Below the pieces are notes generated by a model that was given only the letters and a program-made list of their open reading frames with translations, did no database searches and was not told where the DNA came from. Positions 8,873 through 16,881 of a stretch of DNA of 64,000 nucleotides are shown in pieces. Source of the DNA: a virus. The stretch covers positions 42,834-106,833 of IMG/VR virus record IMGVR_UViG_3300034103_001027, one strand, 5' to 3'. The position numbers and the translations under genes were made by a program. The stretch's first letter is position 1. The number at the start of each line of letters is the position of its first letter.

Positions 8873-9982
8873 TTATGCTGCGTAGTAAGCGCCGGTGTAC
8901 TTGGGCTGATGGACATAGTTGCCCAAGAAGCCTACTAGGAATTGACTCAACTGGCTTTCTGTGGACCAATCAGTGTCAGTGAAGAACAGGTCGCTGTGTA
9001 CTGAGTACAGGGCTGACGTTGATGGGTTGATCGCAAAGCCTTGACCTGCTGGGCAGTCAAAGTCGCTGGTGATCAAGGATCCACCGTAAGTCAGCGTGTC
9101 AGGGAAGCCTAGATTAGAGGCGTAATCGCTAACGCGAGTTCGCTCTCGTTCTTCCAGTCTGTCCTCGACGGCGCTGTACAATTCTTGCGACAGCAACTGA
9201 ACGACAGGAGCAGCGCCTTCGCCACCAGTGTGACGGATTGACTGAGTCATTCGTCGCATCGCTTTCAAGCAGTTAGCTGCCCATCCTGTCGATGCGCCGA
9301 TGCTGGCCGAGACGTTCATGATCTTGGGACTGTTGTAGTCATAATCGCTGGAGCCAGAACCAAGTGGCCAGTCAGTAAGTAGCGCGGCGCATGGACGGCC
9401 TGATCCAATATTGTTGGACCATGTCCCGCCAATGGCTCCAAGAGCGATTGACAGTCCACCGTAGGTGGTTCCTGCGGTTGGCTTCATGATCCACTCAGTG
9501 GATGGTGAGCCAGGCGTGTCACCCTTCAAGAAGCTCTTGATCCCAGTCATGTACTGAGAGTTTGCTCCACTGTTGTCGATGTAGAACTGGCCGTTCAACT
9601 TGCGAGTCATCGCTCGAACCAAGCGGTCCATCTTCTTGCCAGCTTCGTCAACGATTGCTTGAGGCGAATCGCTGTTGATCATTTGGAATCGACGACGCAT
9701 AGTGTCGGTTGACTCTAGTTCGGCGTGCGAAATTCGCAGTTGCTCGTAAACTTGGGTTTCGTCCCATACGTGACGGTCGCTGCCAGTGATGGCACGAACC
9801 TTTGGCTCGCGTACTTCGATGTCCCAGACCATTTCTGGAGCCTTCATGTTCAGGATAACATTACCCTGGATTTCCATGAGCTTCAGCAAAAGGCGATTTC
9901 GGATGGTGTGATCGGTGGCTTCCTTAAAGTAGGCTGGCACCGTTACTTTGAGCGCGGCTAGCGCTTCAGCAATGGCATTCAC
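8873..9982 (-). CDS. Major capsid protein (HK97-fold type)
   Basis: A 369-residue protein that fits the size and gene order of phage major capsid proteins: scaffold upstream, decoration-like protein downstream. It has an N-terminal helix, an extended region rich in charged residues (WDIEVREPKVRAITG) and the 'AGKKMDRLVRAMTRKLNGQFY' helix that often marks the spine helix of this fold. The start is GTG at 9982 with an AAGGAG site about 9 bases upstream, not a later ATG. No protease cleavage site is evident. Confidence 0.8.
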   Translation of the reverse strand: MNAIAEALAALKVTVPAYFKEATDHTIRNRLLLKLMEIQGNVILNMKAPEMVWDIEVREPKVRAITGSDRHVWDETQVYEQLRISHAELESTDTMRRRFQMINSDSPQAIVDEAGKKMDRLVRAMTRKLNGQFYIDNSGANSQYMTGIKSFLKGDTPGSPSTEWIMKPTAGTTYGGLSIALGAIGGTWSNNIGSGRPCAALLTDWPLGSGSSDYDYNSPKIMNVSASIGASTGWAANCLKAMRRMTQSIRHTGGEGAAPVVQLLSQELYSAVEDRLEERERTRVSDYASNLGFPDTLTYGGSLITSDFDCPAGQGFAINPSTSALYSVHSDLFFTDTDWSTESQLSQFLVGFLGNYVHQPKYTGAYYAA

Positions 9983-10047
9983 AGGTTGATACTCCTTACT
10001 GTGTTATGTTGCCTGGCCAGCCTCATGCCGACCAATGGGGTTGTCCG

Positions 10048-11289
10048 CTAGTTTCTCCACCCGCTGACCCGCTCGGCGTTCTCTGGATTCATTCGAACCA
10101 TATTTGCCAGGCGAAGCGTTGGGAGAGTTTTCGATACATGCCCAACGTCTGCCGCTGGGGTTTGTTGATTTGGTACTGGCTGTCTGTTGTCAGCCAAGAG
10201 TCGTTTTTGCTGCGCCTGAGTTAGGACGGGTGCTGGCTCGGCGACTGCTGCTTGTGCTTGTGCTTGTTGAGTCCCTGCTGTCGCGAACTCAAGTGCGAGT
10301 TGTCGCAGTGTGATTTCTGGAGCGCCGGGAAGTTGTGTTCGCAATTGCGAAAGCTTGTTCTTGAAAGTGCTTCCCGCTTTAGTCCAGGCAACGTCGCCGG
10401 ATCCGAAGAAGTCTTGTTTTGGCTCGCCGTTTGCGTCCAAGTGGAACAGGACAGACTTGTTTACTTCGTGCCACTGCTGGAGTGACTGCCTGCTCTGTCG
10501 CTCTTGCTCGGCCTGGACGTAACTCTGTCGCTCTTGCTCGACTCGGGAGTTCATCTCAGCAAACCTGGCTTCGATGATTCTCTGTGCCTTTTCCTCGGCG
10601 ATTTTCTCGATAATCTCTTTGCTGTCTTCGACTACTGCCATCGGGTTCCGTAGGAGCATGTCAGCCTGCTCTCGGGATGCCCTTTCGTACTCGTTGATTG
10701 TACGGGCTGCATCGATACTCACCGCGCCGAATGAAGTAATTGGCTTGGCGTAACCACTGTCATCGCGTTCGACGTAGTTTTCCAGTAGTGGATCATACTT
10801 CTGCAGCTCACGGAACCGTCTCGCGATTTGTTGCGATTGAGTCTCTGGTCCCGTTGGTTGAGAATGTCCTGTTGTGTCCTGAGGGGCAGCCGCAGACTGA
10901 GCGGGTTGACTCTGAGAAGCTCTAAGCTGTTCTAACTCGTCCCTGAGTCGCGCTGCTTCCGACATAGCTTGCGAACCCGCCAAAGCGCGAGAGATGACGC
11001 TTTCGTAGAGTTCTGCAGGATCAGTCCCTTCATCGACAGTGATACCCTTCTGTCTGAGAAGGTCTTCAAACCTGATGGCCGCCTCTGAAGGCTGGCCCTG
11101 CCCCTGGTCTAAAACTGAAGCGGCATCCGTGCCTTCTACTGTCTCTATTCCCGGCGACAGTGCTTCAGTTGTAACCTGCGATACTTCCTCGCTAACCGTT
11201 GTAGCTGCAGTATCGCTTGTTTGAGTTGTGTCTGCTTGTGTTTTGCTGCTGGACATAAAGTCCGCAAAACGAAGTTCTTGGGATGTCAT
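10048..11289 (-). CDS. Probable scaffolding protein (413 aa)
   Basis: A Gln/Glu/Ala-rich, low-complexity protein with long predicted coiled coil at about residues 185-270 (KEIIEKIAEEKAQRIIEARF and QERQSYVQAEQERQSRQSLQ). The Thr/Ser-rich acidic N-terminus and Ala/Gln-rich linker near residue 350 are typical of phage scaffolds, which guide capsid assembly and then leave. It is the first gene of the leftward structural operon. Function is inferred from composition and position. Confidence 0.6.
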   Translation of the reverse strand: MTSQELRFADFMSSSKTQADTTQTSDTAATTVSEEVSQVTTEALSPGIETVEGTDAASVLDQGQGQPSEAAIRFEDLLRQKGITVDEGTDPAELYESVISRALAGSQAMSEAARLRDELEQLRASQSQPAQSAAAPQDTTGHSQPTGPETQSQQIARRFRELQKYDPLLENYVERDDSGYAKPITSFGAVSIDAARTINEYERASREQADMLLRNPMAVVEDSKEIIEKIAEEKAQRIIEARFAEMNSRVEQERQSYVQAEQERQSRQSLQQWHEVNKSVLFHLDANGEPKQDFFGSGDVAWTKAGSTFKNKLSQLRTQLPGAPEITLRQLALEFATAGTQQAQAQAAVAEPAPVLTQAQQKRLLADNRQPVPNQQTPAADVGHVSKTLPTLRLANMVRMNPENAERVSGWRN

Positions 11290-11461
11290 TTGTACTCTAC
11301 TGGGGGATAGTGTCGCTTTGCCATCGCTCGGGTGGCTTTAATGCGATTTATTCCCCAAGTGGAGTCAGTGACTAGAAAGCTCCCGAATTGAGTATCAAAA
11401 AAATAAAAAAATCGAAAAAGGAATAATGTGTAGGCAATGGTTCTTTTTAAGAAAGGTGTTT
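11290..11461. promoter_or_regulatory. Divergent control region between scaffold and small HTH gene
   Basis: About 170 bases separate the leftward structural operon from the rightward HTH gene. The part near 11396-11422 is almost pure A/T (runs of A broken by single T and C). Late-operon promoters should lie here. I could not pick out a convincing -35/-10 pair on either strand. Confidence 0.4.
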
Positions 11462-11674
11462 ATGGACAGTATTCCTCCAACGGAAGAGTGGCTATCAGCT
11501 AAGGAAGTGGCGGCAATCTTTGGCGTCAGCGTGTCTCGGGTTTATTTTGCGCATAGTACTGGACGCAGGAATTCGTCTGGATCGCTAGTGCGGCTGACTA
11601 TGTTTCGGACTCTGTCCGGACTGGCTACGACCAGGAAGCTCGTGGATGAGTTCCTGCTGAAGCTGAATGGTTAG
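11462..11674 (+). CDS. Small helix-turn-helix DNA-binding protein
   Basis: A 70-residue protein with an excisionase/MerR-like HTH at its N-terminus (WLSAKEVAAIFGVSVSRVYF, residues 9-28). I chose the ATG at 11462 (MDSIPPTEEW) because AAAGG lies 7 bases upstream. It overlaps the following DUF1289 gene (ATGGTTAG). It lies divergent to the late operon, so it may regulate it, or serve as a recombination directionality factor for the nearby double recombinase. Confidence 0.65.
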   Translation: MDSIPPTEEWLSAKEVAAIFGVSVSRVYFAHSTGRRNSSGSLVRLTMFRTLSGLATTRKLVDEFLLKLNG

Positions 11675-11861
11675 AAGCCCATGCACTGGAAATTGTATCT
11701 TATGTGATACAATATGCATTGGCTGTGGCAGGACTCTCGATGAGATATTTCGATGGCGCGCTATGCGCGACTGCGAGAAGCTCGAGGTTTTGAGGCGGAC
11801 GGGAGCACTGGACTGTGAGTCCACTTCCAGCGATGAATCAGCCGAAGGTGATCCGCGCTAA
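11667..11861 (+). CDS. DUF1289 family small cysteine-rich protein
   Basis: A 64-residue protein with the DUF1289 signature: SPCTGNC, then CIGCGRTLDEIFRW, four cysteines in the usual spacing plus the conserved GRTLDEI. The family is common in bacteria as a predicted metal or Fe-S binding protein of unknown role. It overlaps the HTH gene before it, and its last 101 bases overlap the end of the recombinase gene on the opposite strand. Confidence 0.75.
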   Translation: MVRSPCTGNCILCDTICIGCGRTLDEIFRWRAMRDCEKLEVLRRTGALDCESTSSDESAEGDPR

Positions 11862-13188
11862 ATGGCTTCTTGAGGCTGAGTCTTGCCTTGTGTTTGCACT
11901 TGCCCCACAAGCTGCTGCCAATCATCTCGTGCATGATGTCTATCTGTCTCAGCCTGCGCTGCACATAGGATCGCTTGAGCATTGTCAGATTGGCCTTGAC
12001 GCCTAGTTCCCTGGCCTTGATGGCTATGATCATGTCCTCGATTTGAGTGGTAGACAATCCGAGTTCGTACTTCATGACCCATATCTGACCGGCTTGAAGC
12101 AGTTGCTTCTTATCGACAGCCAGTCTCTTTTGGTGTTCGCTAATCTGTTCTATTTTGAATCCAGCGCGAGGGAGTCCATTTGGCCTTCCGTTTGCTTGGC
12201 ACCATGCAGCAGTTTCCTTGTTTCGATTAGACTTCATCTGGCTTTCTAATTGTGCAATTGAAGCCATCAGCGATATCCATTCCTTACCCTGCCCTGTGTC
12301 TGTCCTGATTCGCTCGCAGACGAAGTGAACGTAAGCGCCTTTTCGCTGTATCTCGGCTATTGTCTTCATGGCGTCCAGGGTATTTCGCCACCCTCGATCC
12401 ATTCGGTAGATAACGACGTCATCCCCTGGCTGCAGGTCGTTCATAAGCCGCTTACCGGCCTCTCGCTCCATAAATGGCACTGAGAAGGCGCTAATGGCAG
12501 GATCGGAGTAAACTGGCCCTACAGGGCACTGTAGCTTCTCTGCGAGGTCCTCTGCGTATTTGGCATTGGCAGTGCCTTGCCACTTCAGGCCGAGCCCTGA
12601 GACGTACTGTGGCTCTGTGGATACACGTTCGTACATGCGGATCGTGCCTGTTGGTCGCTCCGTTTTGATCTTTTGAGGCAGGACGAATTCGCTATTCATC
12701 CATTTGACTTTTGGCTTCGTGTTTGACGATTGCGAGTTTTGAAGCCTCTTGATTAGTAGTGCTTCTCTAATTCGCTCGCTTGTCACATCAGAAGCGTATT
12801 GAGCCATAGCGGCTAGGATATTCGCCTGTAGCTTCCCGGAGGCTGTGGTCGTGTTGATCTGGTTGTTGATGAAATGCACGAAGATACCCTTCTCCTCGAA
12901 GAAGTGCATCAAGTTGCAGAAGTCTCTCAGGTTTCTGCATAGTCGGTCGATCTGCAAGCATATAACGTGGTCGCCCGGCTTTACCTGCTCGATGATGCGA
13001 CCACCACCTGGGCGGCCCGCAAAGGATTTGCTCCATGCGCTGACGCCAGCATCAGTAACCACAACTTGCTCAGCCTCTGGTATAACCGAAGTGGCATAAT
13101 TGGTTGTCCTGACCATTTGGTCTGGTATACTGATGTCAGAGGCTTTGGAGTCCTTATGGCTAACGCGATTGTAAAGGAATGCTTTCAT
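11761..13188 (-). CDS. Serine recombinase with two catalytic domains in tandem
   Basis: A 475-residue protein. Residues 1 to ~145 form one resolvase/invertase catalytic domain: FLYNRVSHKD carries the nucleophile Ser, LQIDRLCRNLRDF the DRLxR motif, and ANILAAMAQYASDVTSERIR the long E helix. Residues ~180 to 330 form a second full copy: RMYERVSTEP, YRMDRGWRNTLDA, and ISLMASIAQLESQMKSNRNK. A basic C-terminal region (LSTTQIEDMIIAIKARELGV, then RQIDIMHEMI) likely binds DNA. Normal serine recombinases have one catalytic domain and act as tetramers. The start codon overlaps that of the divergent sigma gene by two bases, and no Shine-Dalgarno is seen for it. Confidence 0.85.
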   Translation of the reverse strand: MKAFLYNRVSHKDSKASDISIPDQMVRTTNYATSVIPEAEQVVVTDAGVSAWSKSFAGRPGGGRIIEQVKPGDHVICLQIDRLCRNLRDFCNLMHFFEEKGIFVHFINNQINTTTASGKLQANILAAMAQYASDVTSERIREALLIKRLQNSQSSNTKPKVKWMNSEFVLPQKIKTERPTGTIRMYERVSTEPQYVSGLGLKWQGTANAKYAEDLAEKLQCPVGPVYSDPAISAFSVPFMEREAGKRLMNDLQPGDDVVIYRMDRGWRNTLDAMKTIAEIQRKGAYVHFVCERIRTDTGQGKEWISLMASIAQLESQMKSNRNKETAAWCQANGRPNGLPRAGFKIEQISEHQKRLAVDKKQLLQAGQIWVMKYELGLSTTQIEDMIIAIKARELGVKANLTMLKRSYVQRRLRQIDIMHEMIGSSLWGKCKHKARLSLKKPFSADHLRLIHRWKWTHSPVLPSASKPRASRSRA

Positions 13189-13876
13189 GGGTAAACGTCG
13201 AAAAGGAGGGATGTTTTCACCGAGTCCCTATGTGACTGGTGCGAAGCAAATGTCAACTGGAGAGGAATTGCAAGCGATTGCCGTATACCAGAAGACGAGA
13301 GATGGTAGTTTAGCGGAATCGGTACTTAAGTCAAGGGCCTCTTGGGTGCAGAGTATCATTGCTAATATACCCATGCCCAGCTTTGCTGACATGGATACGG
13401 TGTTTTCTGATGTCATGCTGGCCGTCTATGAGTCGCTCTCGAACTACGATGAATCCAAGGCGGCCCTGTCCACATACCTCTGGAGGGTTATCTATAATTC
13501 TGCACTGACCAGCGCCAAAGAGCAGGATACAAATGCTGAGCAGTTTACCCCTGAACTGATCGTCGATGAGGCCGTTGATTACTCTGAGTGCATCGAAAAC
13601 GCCCGAAAGGTCATCTTGAATACACCCCCCGAGATGCTCAATGAGCGATCCAGAAAGGTTGCGCACATGATGCTCAAGGGTTACTCCGTTCAGGAGATAG
13701 CAAGCACCTTAGACGTGACCAAGTCCGTTGCCGGTGAGATAATCACCAGCATACGTCGATACATCGCTTGGTGCATGGTCAAGCAGAATCTATCTGCAGA
13801 GCCGGTCATTAGCGACAGCGATCTTATGGATCTGGCTGAGGAGCATGAGCGGGCCAATGTGACCAAATGGCGGTAG
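13187..13876 (+). CDS. Phage-encoded sigma factor (sigma-70 family, ECF-like)
   Basis: A 229-residue protein with the two core sigma regions. Region 2 lies near residues 65-110: DMDTVFSDVMLAVYESLSNY followed by STYLWRVIYNSALTS. Region 4 lies near 150-195: MLNERSRKVAHMMLKGYSV followed by IASTLDVTKSVAGEIITSI, an HTH. Such factors redirect host RNA polymerase to phage promoters. AAAGGA lies 9 bases before the ATG at 13187. It converges on the phoH gene with a gap of three bases. Confidence 0.82.
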   Translation: MGKRRKGGMFSPSPYVTGAKQMSTGEELQAIAVYQKTRDGSLAESVLKSRASWVQSIIANIPMPSFADMDTVFSDVMLAVYESLSNYDESKAALSTYLWRVIYNSALTSAKEQDTNAEQFTPELIVDEAVDYSECIENARKVILNTPPEMLNERSRKVAHMMLKGYSVQEIASTLDVTKSVAGEIITSIRRYIAWCMVKQNLSAEPVISDSDLMDLAEEHERANVTKWR

Positions 13877-13879
13877 TGG

Positions 13880-14536
13880 TTAGTCCGGCCCTAATCTCTC
13901 TAGGATCAATGGGATCAATGGGTGCCTGACGCTACTGGCTATACTGGAGAAGTGAAAGTGCTGGATTCCATCTATCCCAGAGAGTAATGTGGCAGCCCGG
14001 AACAGGCCGCTGTCTCTGATGTCTGCTTGCTCAATGTCGCCGCACATGATCAGCTTGGATCCTATGCCTATTCGCGTCAGCAGTAGCCTCATTTGTCGTA
14101 TATTGGCGTTCTGCGCCTCATCGACGACTAAGACGGTGTTCTTTAGCGTCCTGCCGCGCAAGTACGCCATAGCGACAATCTCTGATGCGATCTTTTGATC
14201 TGGTGCGTACTCCTTGATCGTGTCTGTCAGTGGATGCAAGAATGGCGACATCTTTTCGATGATGCCTCCAGGTATTGCCCCGATTTCTTCCCCGCAGGCT
14301 TCAACTGCCGGTCTTGTCAGTATCAGCTTCTTTCCCTCATGGGATAGGATGTAGTCAATTGCACAGGCTATTGCCGTGTATGTCTTTGAGCATCCTGCCG
14401 GTCCTGTCAGAAATGTTATGTCGTTTTTCTGACACGCTGCGTATGCATCTGCTTGTTCTTGAGTAACTGGTCGAAAGTGCGGTCTGTTCACGGTGTGACC
14501 TTCCGTAGTCGAGTAGAGTTTCTTTCTCTTAGACAT
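13880..14536 (-). CDS. phoH: PhoH family P-loop ATPase
   Basis: A 218-residue PhoH-like protein. Walker A reads LTGPAGCSKT (the usual Gly before Lys is Ser), Walker B reads VLVVDEAQNA, and sensor-type RIGIGSKLIMCGDIEQ follows, as in the family. PhoH-like genes are frequent in environmental phages; their role is thought to be linked to RNA or phosphate metabolism and is not settled. It overlaps the zinc-ribbon gene upstream and leads into the replication block. Confidence 0.88.
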   Translation of the reverse strand: MSKRKKLYSTTEGHTVNRPHFRPVTQEQADAYAACQKNDITFLTGPAGCSKTYTAIACAIDYILSHEGKKLILTRPAVEACGEEIGAIPGGIIEKMSPFLHPLTDTIKEYAPDQKIASEIVAMAYLRGRTLKNTVLVVDEAQNANIRQMRLLLTRIGIGSKLIMCGDIEQADIRDSGLFRAATLLSGIDGIQHFHFSSIASSVRHPLIPLILERLGPD

Positions 14537-14771
14537 TGTCGTCTTGTTCCTCTTGGATGTGCGCTGTTTGGAAGCTTTCTTTACACAGTGGGCACACCAC
14601 GATGCTTGGGTGTGTTTCGACTATAGCGCCACCCCCGTCTTCTGATCTTGCGTTGTACTCGTTATTGAGCTGCTCCTCGGAGATGACTTTAATCACGGGA
14701 TGAACGTAGTTCATTGTCCCGCAGCTATCGCATATCCATGCGAAGACTTCGAATAATTCTGCCACTCTCAT
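14529..14771 (-). CDS. Small zinc-ribbon protein (80 aa)
   Basis: The ATG at 14771 overlaps the stop of the primase gene (ATGA). The 80-residue protein has two Cys pairs (ICDSCGT near residue 14 and VCPLCKE near 61) that would form a zinc ribbon around an acidic middle. It is acidic at the C-terminus. Between primase-like and PhoH genes it may be a replication accessory protein; no family was recognised. Confidence 0.65.
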   Translation of the reverse strand: MRVAELFEVFAWICDSCGTMNYVHPVIKVISEEQLNNEYNARSEDGGGAIVETHPSIVVCPLCKESFQTAHIQEEQDDNV

Positions 14772-15547
14772 GCGCTTGCAATCCTTTGCTTTTCTTGATA
14801 GACCCGCCGAACCTTGGTGATAATCTCGTGGGAACTCCACGGTGGGGATACATTGCGACCATGCCATAGGATTACTTCATGGATCGCTTCTGTTTCGCTT
14901 AATCCAGCCTCGATGCAGACCATCGTGGCGTGGTATGTTTTTACGTCTCTCTCGCCCTCGGATGCTCTGATTGTGCCTAGCACTGCCTGAGCGCTGCGAA
15001 CGTGGTTGCCAATAACCGCATGAGACACGCCCGCTGACTCCGGTCTCCAGCCCATGTTGAACACTGGTAGGTTTCCTGGCATGATCCACTTTGCGTCAAG
15101 GTTGCCAGTGCAAATGCAGACTTGATACTGAAATCCCTTGACGATACTTGGCGGCATTAGGCAGTAGCTCTTGTCTCCCTTGACATCGTAGGTAAACCCT
15201 TCAGGGGCCTCGATCTTGGAGTTTGACTTAACGTAGATGCCTGGGTGCCGGTAATAGAAGTGCATTCCCTTGCGCGATCTTACTCTCAGTGGAGTTCTTG
15301 GCCTATGCTGCAGCCAGGACTTGTAAGATTCCTTTGTGTCGCAGTCGATGACCACGTATCCATTTTCTGCGCCGGTCAGCATTGCAATGTTGACGCCTCT
15401 GAATCTCCACTTCCTTAGCGGGTTGCCAATCAGGTTGCCCCATTCCGTAGTGGGTATTTTAGTCTCCATGCCAATAGGGATGACGCTCATTCCTCGGCTT
15501 AGCATTAGGCTGGCCACTTCGCTGACTCTGTCGCATATCACAGACAC
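14768..15547 (-). CDS. Prim-pol-type primase (bifunctional primase/polymerase domain)
   Basis: I chose the GTG at 15547 because AGGAGG lies six bases ahead, at the end of the upstream gene; a frame from 15643 would overlap that gene. The 259-residue protein shows the prim-pol pattern: GMSVIPIGMETKIPTTEW, then NIAMLTGAENGYVVIDCDT with the metal-binding D-x-D, then RSRKGMHFYYRHPG with the His, then the DVKGDKSYCLMPPS segment. Such domains lay primers and can extend them. No helicase domain is fused; a separate SF2 helicase is two genes upstream. Confidence 0.78.
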   Translation of the reverse strand: MSVICDRVSEVASLMLSRGMSVIPIGMETKIPTTEWGNLIGNPLRKWRFRGVNIAMLTGAENGYVVIDCDTKESYKSWLQHRPRTPLRVRSRKGMHFYYRHPGIYVKSNSKIEAPEGFTYDVKGDKSYCLMPPSIVKGFQYQVCICTGNLDAKWIMPGNLPVFNMGWRPESAGVSHAVIGNHVRSAQAVLGTIRASEGERDVKTYHATMVCIEAGLSETEAIHEVILWHGRNVSPPWSSHEIITKVRRVYQEKQRIASA

Positions 15548-15548
15548 A

Positions 15549-15968
15549 TTAAGCCTCCTTGTGTGTTCTTCGGAACGGAAGTGGTGGAGCCTTTCGGAAT
15601 CTCCAGCCTGACCTGAACAGTATTGAATTGCCGCCCGGTGCATCTACAGCCGTGAAGTCGTTTTCCGCCAGGAATGTTACGGACTGCGTGTCGCTGACAT
15701 CAACCACTGCCTCTAGTGACATTGATGGCCATGTCATCAGCCGTATATGTTCGATTAAGCTGGTTCCTATACCGAGCCTTCGCTTCCTATGATCCACTGC
15801 TACGTCGAGTATCTGATGTACGCACATATCCGATACAGAGCAAAGGTATCCTACTATATTTCCGCCAAGCTCTGCAACTAAGCAGATCGCTCCTGGGTCG
15901 CTTATATGGCACGCCACTAAGTCATGACTGCCACCTATAGCATCGATGAATTGCAAGTCAATTCGCAT
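15549..15968 (-). CDS. GNAT family acetyltransferase
   Basis: The ATG at 15968 overlaps the end of the exonuclease gene. The 139-residue protein has the acetyl-CoA binding motif of GNAT enzymes (DHRKRRLGIGTSLIEHIR, an R/Q-x-x-G-x-G/A variant) after a central strand pair (AICLVAELGGNIVGYLCSV). Its substrate is unknown. Phage GNATs may modify host proteins or protect DNA-binding proteins; that is inference. Confidence 0.78.
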   Translation of the reverse strand: MRIDLQFIDAIGGSHDLVACHISDPGAICLVAELGGNIVGYLCSVSDMCVHQILDVAVDHRKRRLGIGTSLIEHIRLMTWPSMSLEAVVDVSDTQSVTFLAENDFTAVDAPGGNSILFRSGWRFRKAPPLPFRRTHKEA

Positions 15969-16881
15969 TGCTCTGCGTACTGAAAGCTCGTTCAATTGGC
16001 AACCTCCTATCCAGTGTATGCAAGCTCCTTGCTGTCCAATAATCAAACTGCTTCATGGTTGCCCGAATCTTTTCTGGTATGAAGTCCGAATGCATCGTGT
16101 CTATGAATGTCCCGCATGAAGACAGCAGGTCACTGGCAGTCTTGACTCCGATACCGCAAACTCCCTGCACTCCGTTCTTGCCTACCATGCAGAGCCAGTC
16201 AATCACTTGCGTCGGCTTGATCTTATGTGTCGCCAGTAGCCAGTTGGCCCCGTAGAACTCATCTTTAGCCCTTGAGTAGATCGATGTCTTAGGACCTAAG
16301 GACTGCCAGCAATCCTTATCCTCTGTGACCATCATGCATTCAGTGTCAAGTATCTGGCACTGCATGGCTACGCTAGCCAGTACATCATCGGCCTCCCTGC
16401 CGGTGTGTACCTCGACCTGCATGCCAGAATCCCTAAGGTGCTGTATCACCATGGGCCTGAGGCGATTTAATTCCTCTTTGATTGGGTCGTTTGGTCTGTC
16501 TGACTTAAATTCCGAGTAGAGTTTTCTTCGGAAGTTATTTGAGTCATCGAACCCAACAATGAAATGCTCTGGTTTATTCGTTGTTTTTAGCTTCTTGAGG
16601 CACGCATGAATCTTCTCGTGGATTCGATCTGTGCCTTTTGAAGCAAAGGCAACGGCACATGCTATCGCTTCACCATCTACCACTTGCGTCAGTCCGGCGC
16701 GAAAGCCTATATTCTGCGAGGCTCTACGCGCCTCCGTGACGCAAATAGGTACAACGCCCCTGACCTTGTGAAGCTGTGGGATCAATTGTAGCTTTGTCAG
16801 TAGTTCGTTCGCTGTCCTGCTGGCGTGCAGCTCGTTGCAGATATCGTTAACAACCTCTTCTGCCGTTATTACGCTAGGCAT
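15958..16881 (-). CDS. 5'-3' exonuclease / flap endonuclease (FEN family)
   Basis: A 307-residue protein with FEN hallmarks: VVDGEAIACAVAFASKG (first metal Asp) near residue 67, the arch-side segment NNFRRKLYSEFKSDRP, GREADDVLASVA and TEDKDCWQ (metal ligands), and the helix-3-turn-helix GVCGIGVKTASDLL. It likely removes RNA primers or degrades host DNA. The family usually starts at the first Asp strand; here about 60 extra N-terminal residues precede it (ITAEEVVNDICNELHASRT). It overlaps the SF2 helicase by eight bases. Confidence 0.85.
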   Translation of the reverse strand: MPSVITAEEVVNDICNELHASRTANELLTKLQLIPQLHKVRGVVPICVTEARRASQNIGFRAGLTQVVDGEAIACAVAFASKGTDRIHEKIHACLKKLKTTNKPEHFIVGFDDSNNFRRKLYSEFKSDRPNDPIKEELNRLRPMVIQHLRDSGMQVEVHTGREADDVLASVAMQCQILDTECMMVTEDKDCWQSLGPKTSIYSRAKDEFYGANWLLATHKIKPTQVIDWLCMVGKNGVQGVCGIGVKTASDLLSSCGTFIDTMHSDFIPEKIRATMKQFDYWTARSLHTLDRRLPIERAFSTQSNAN

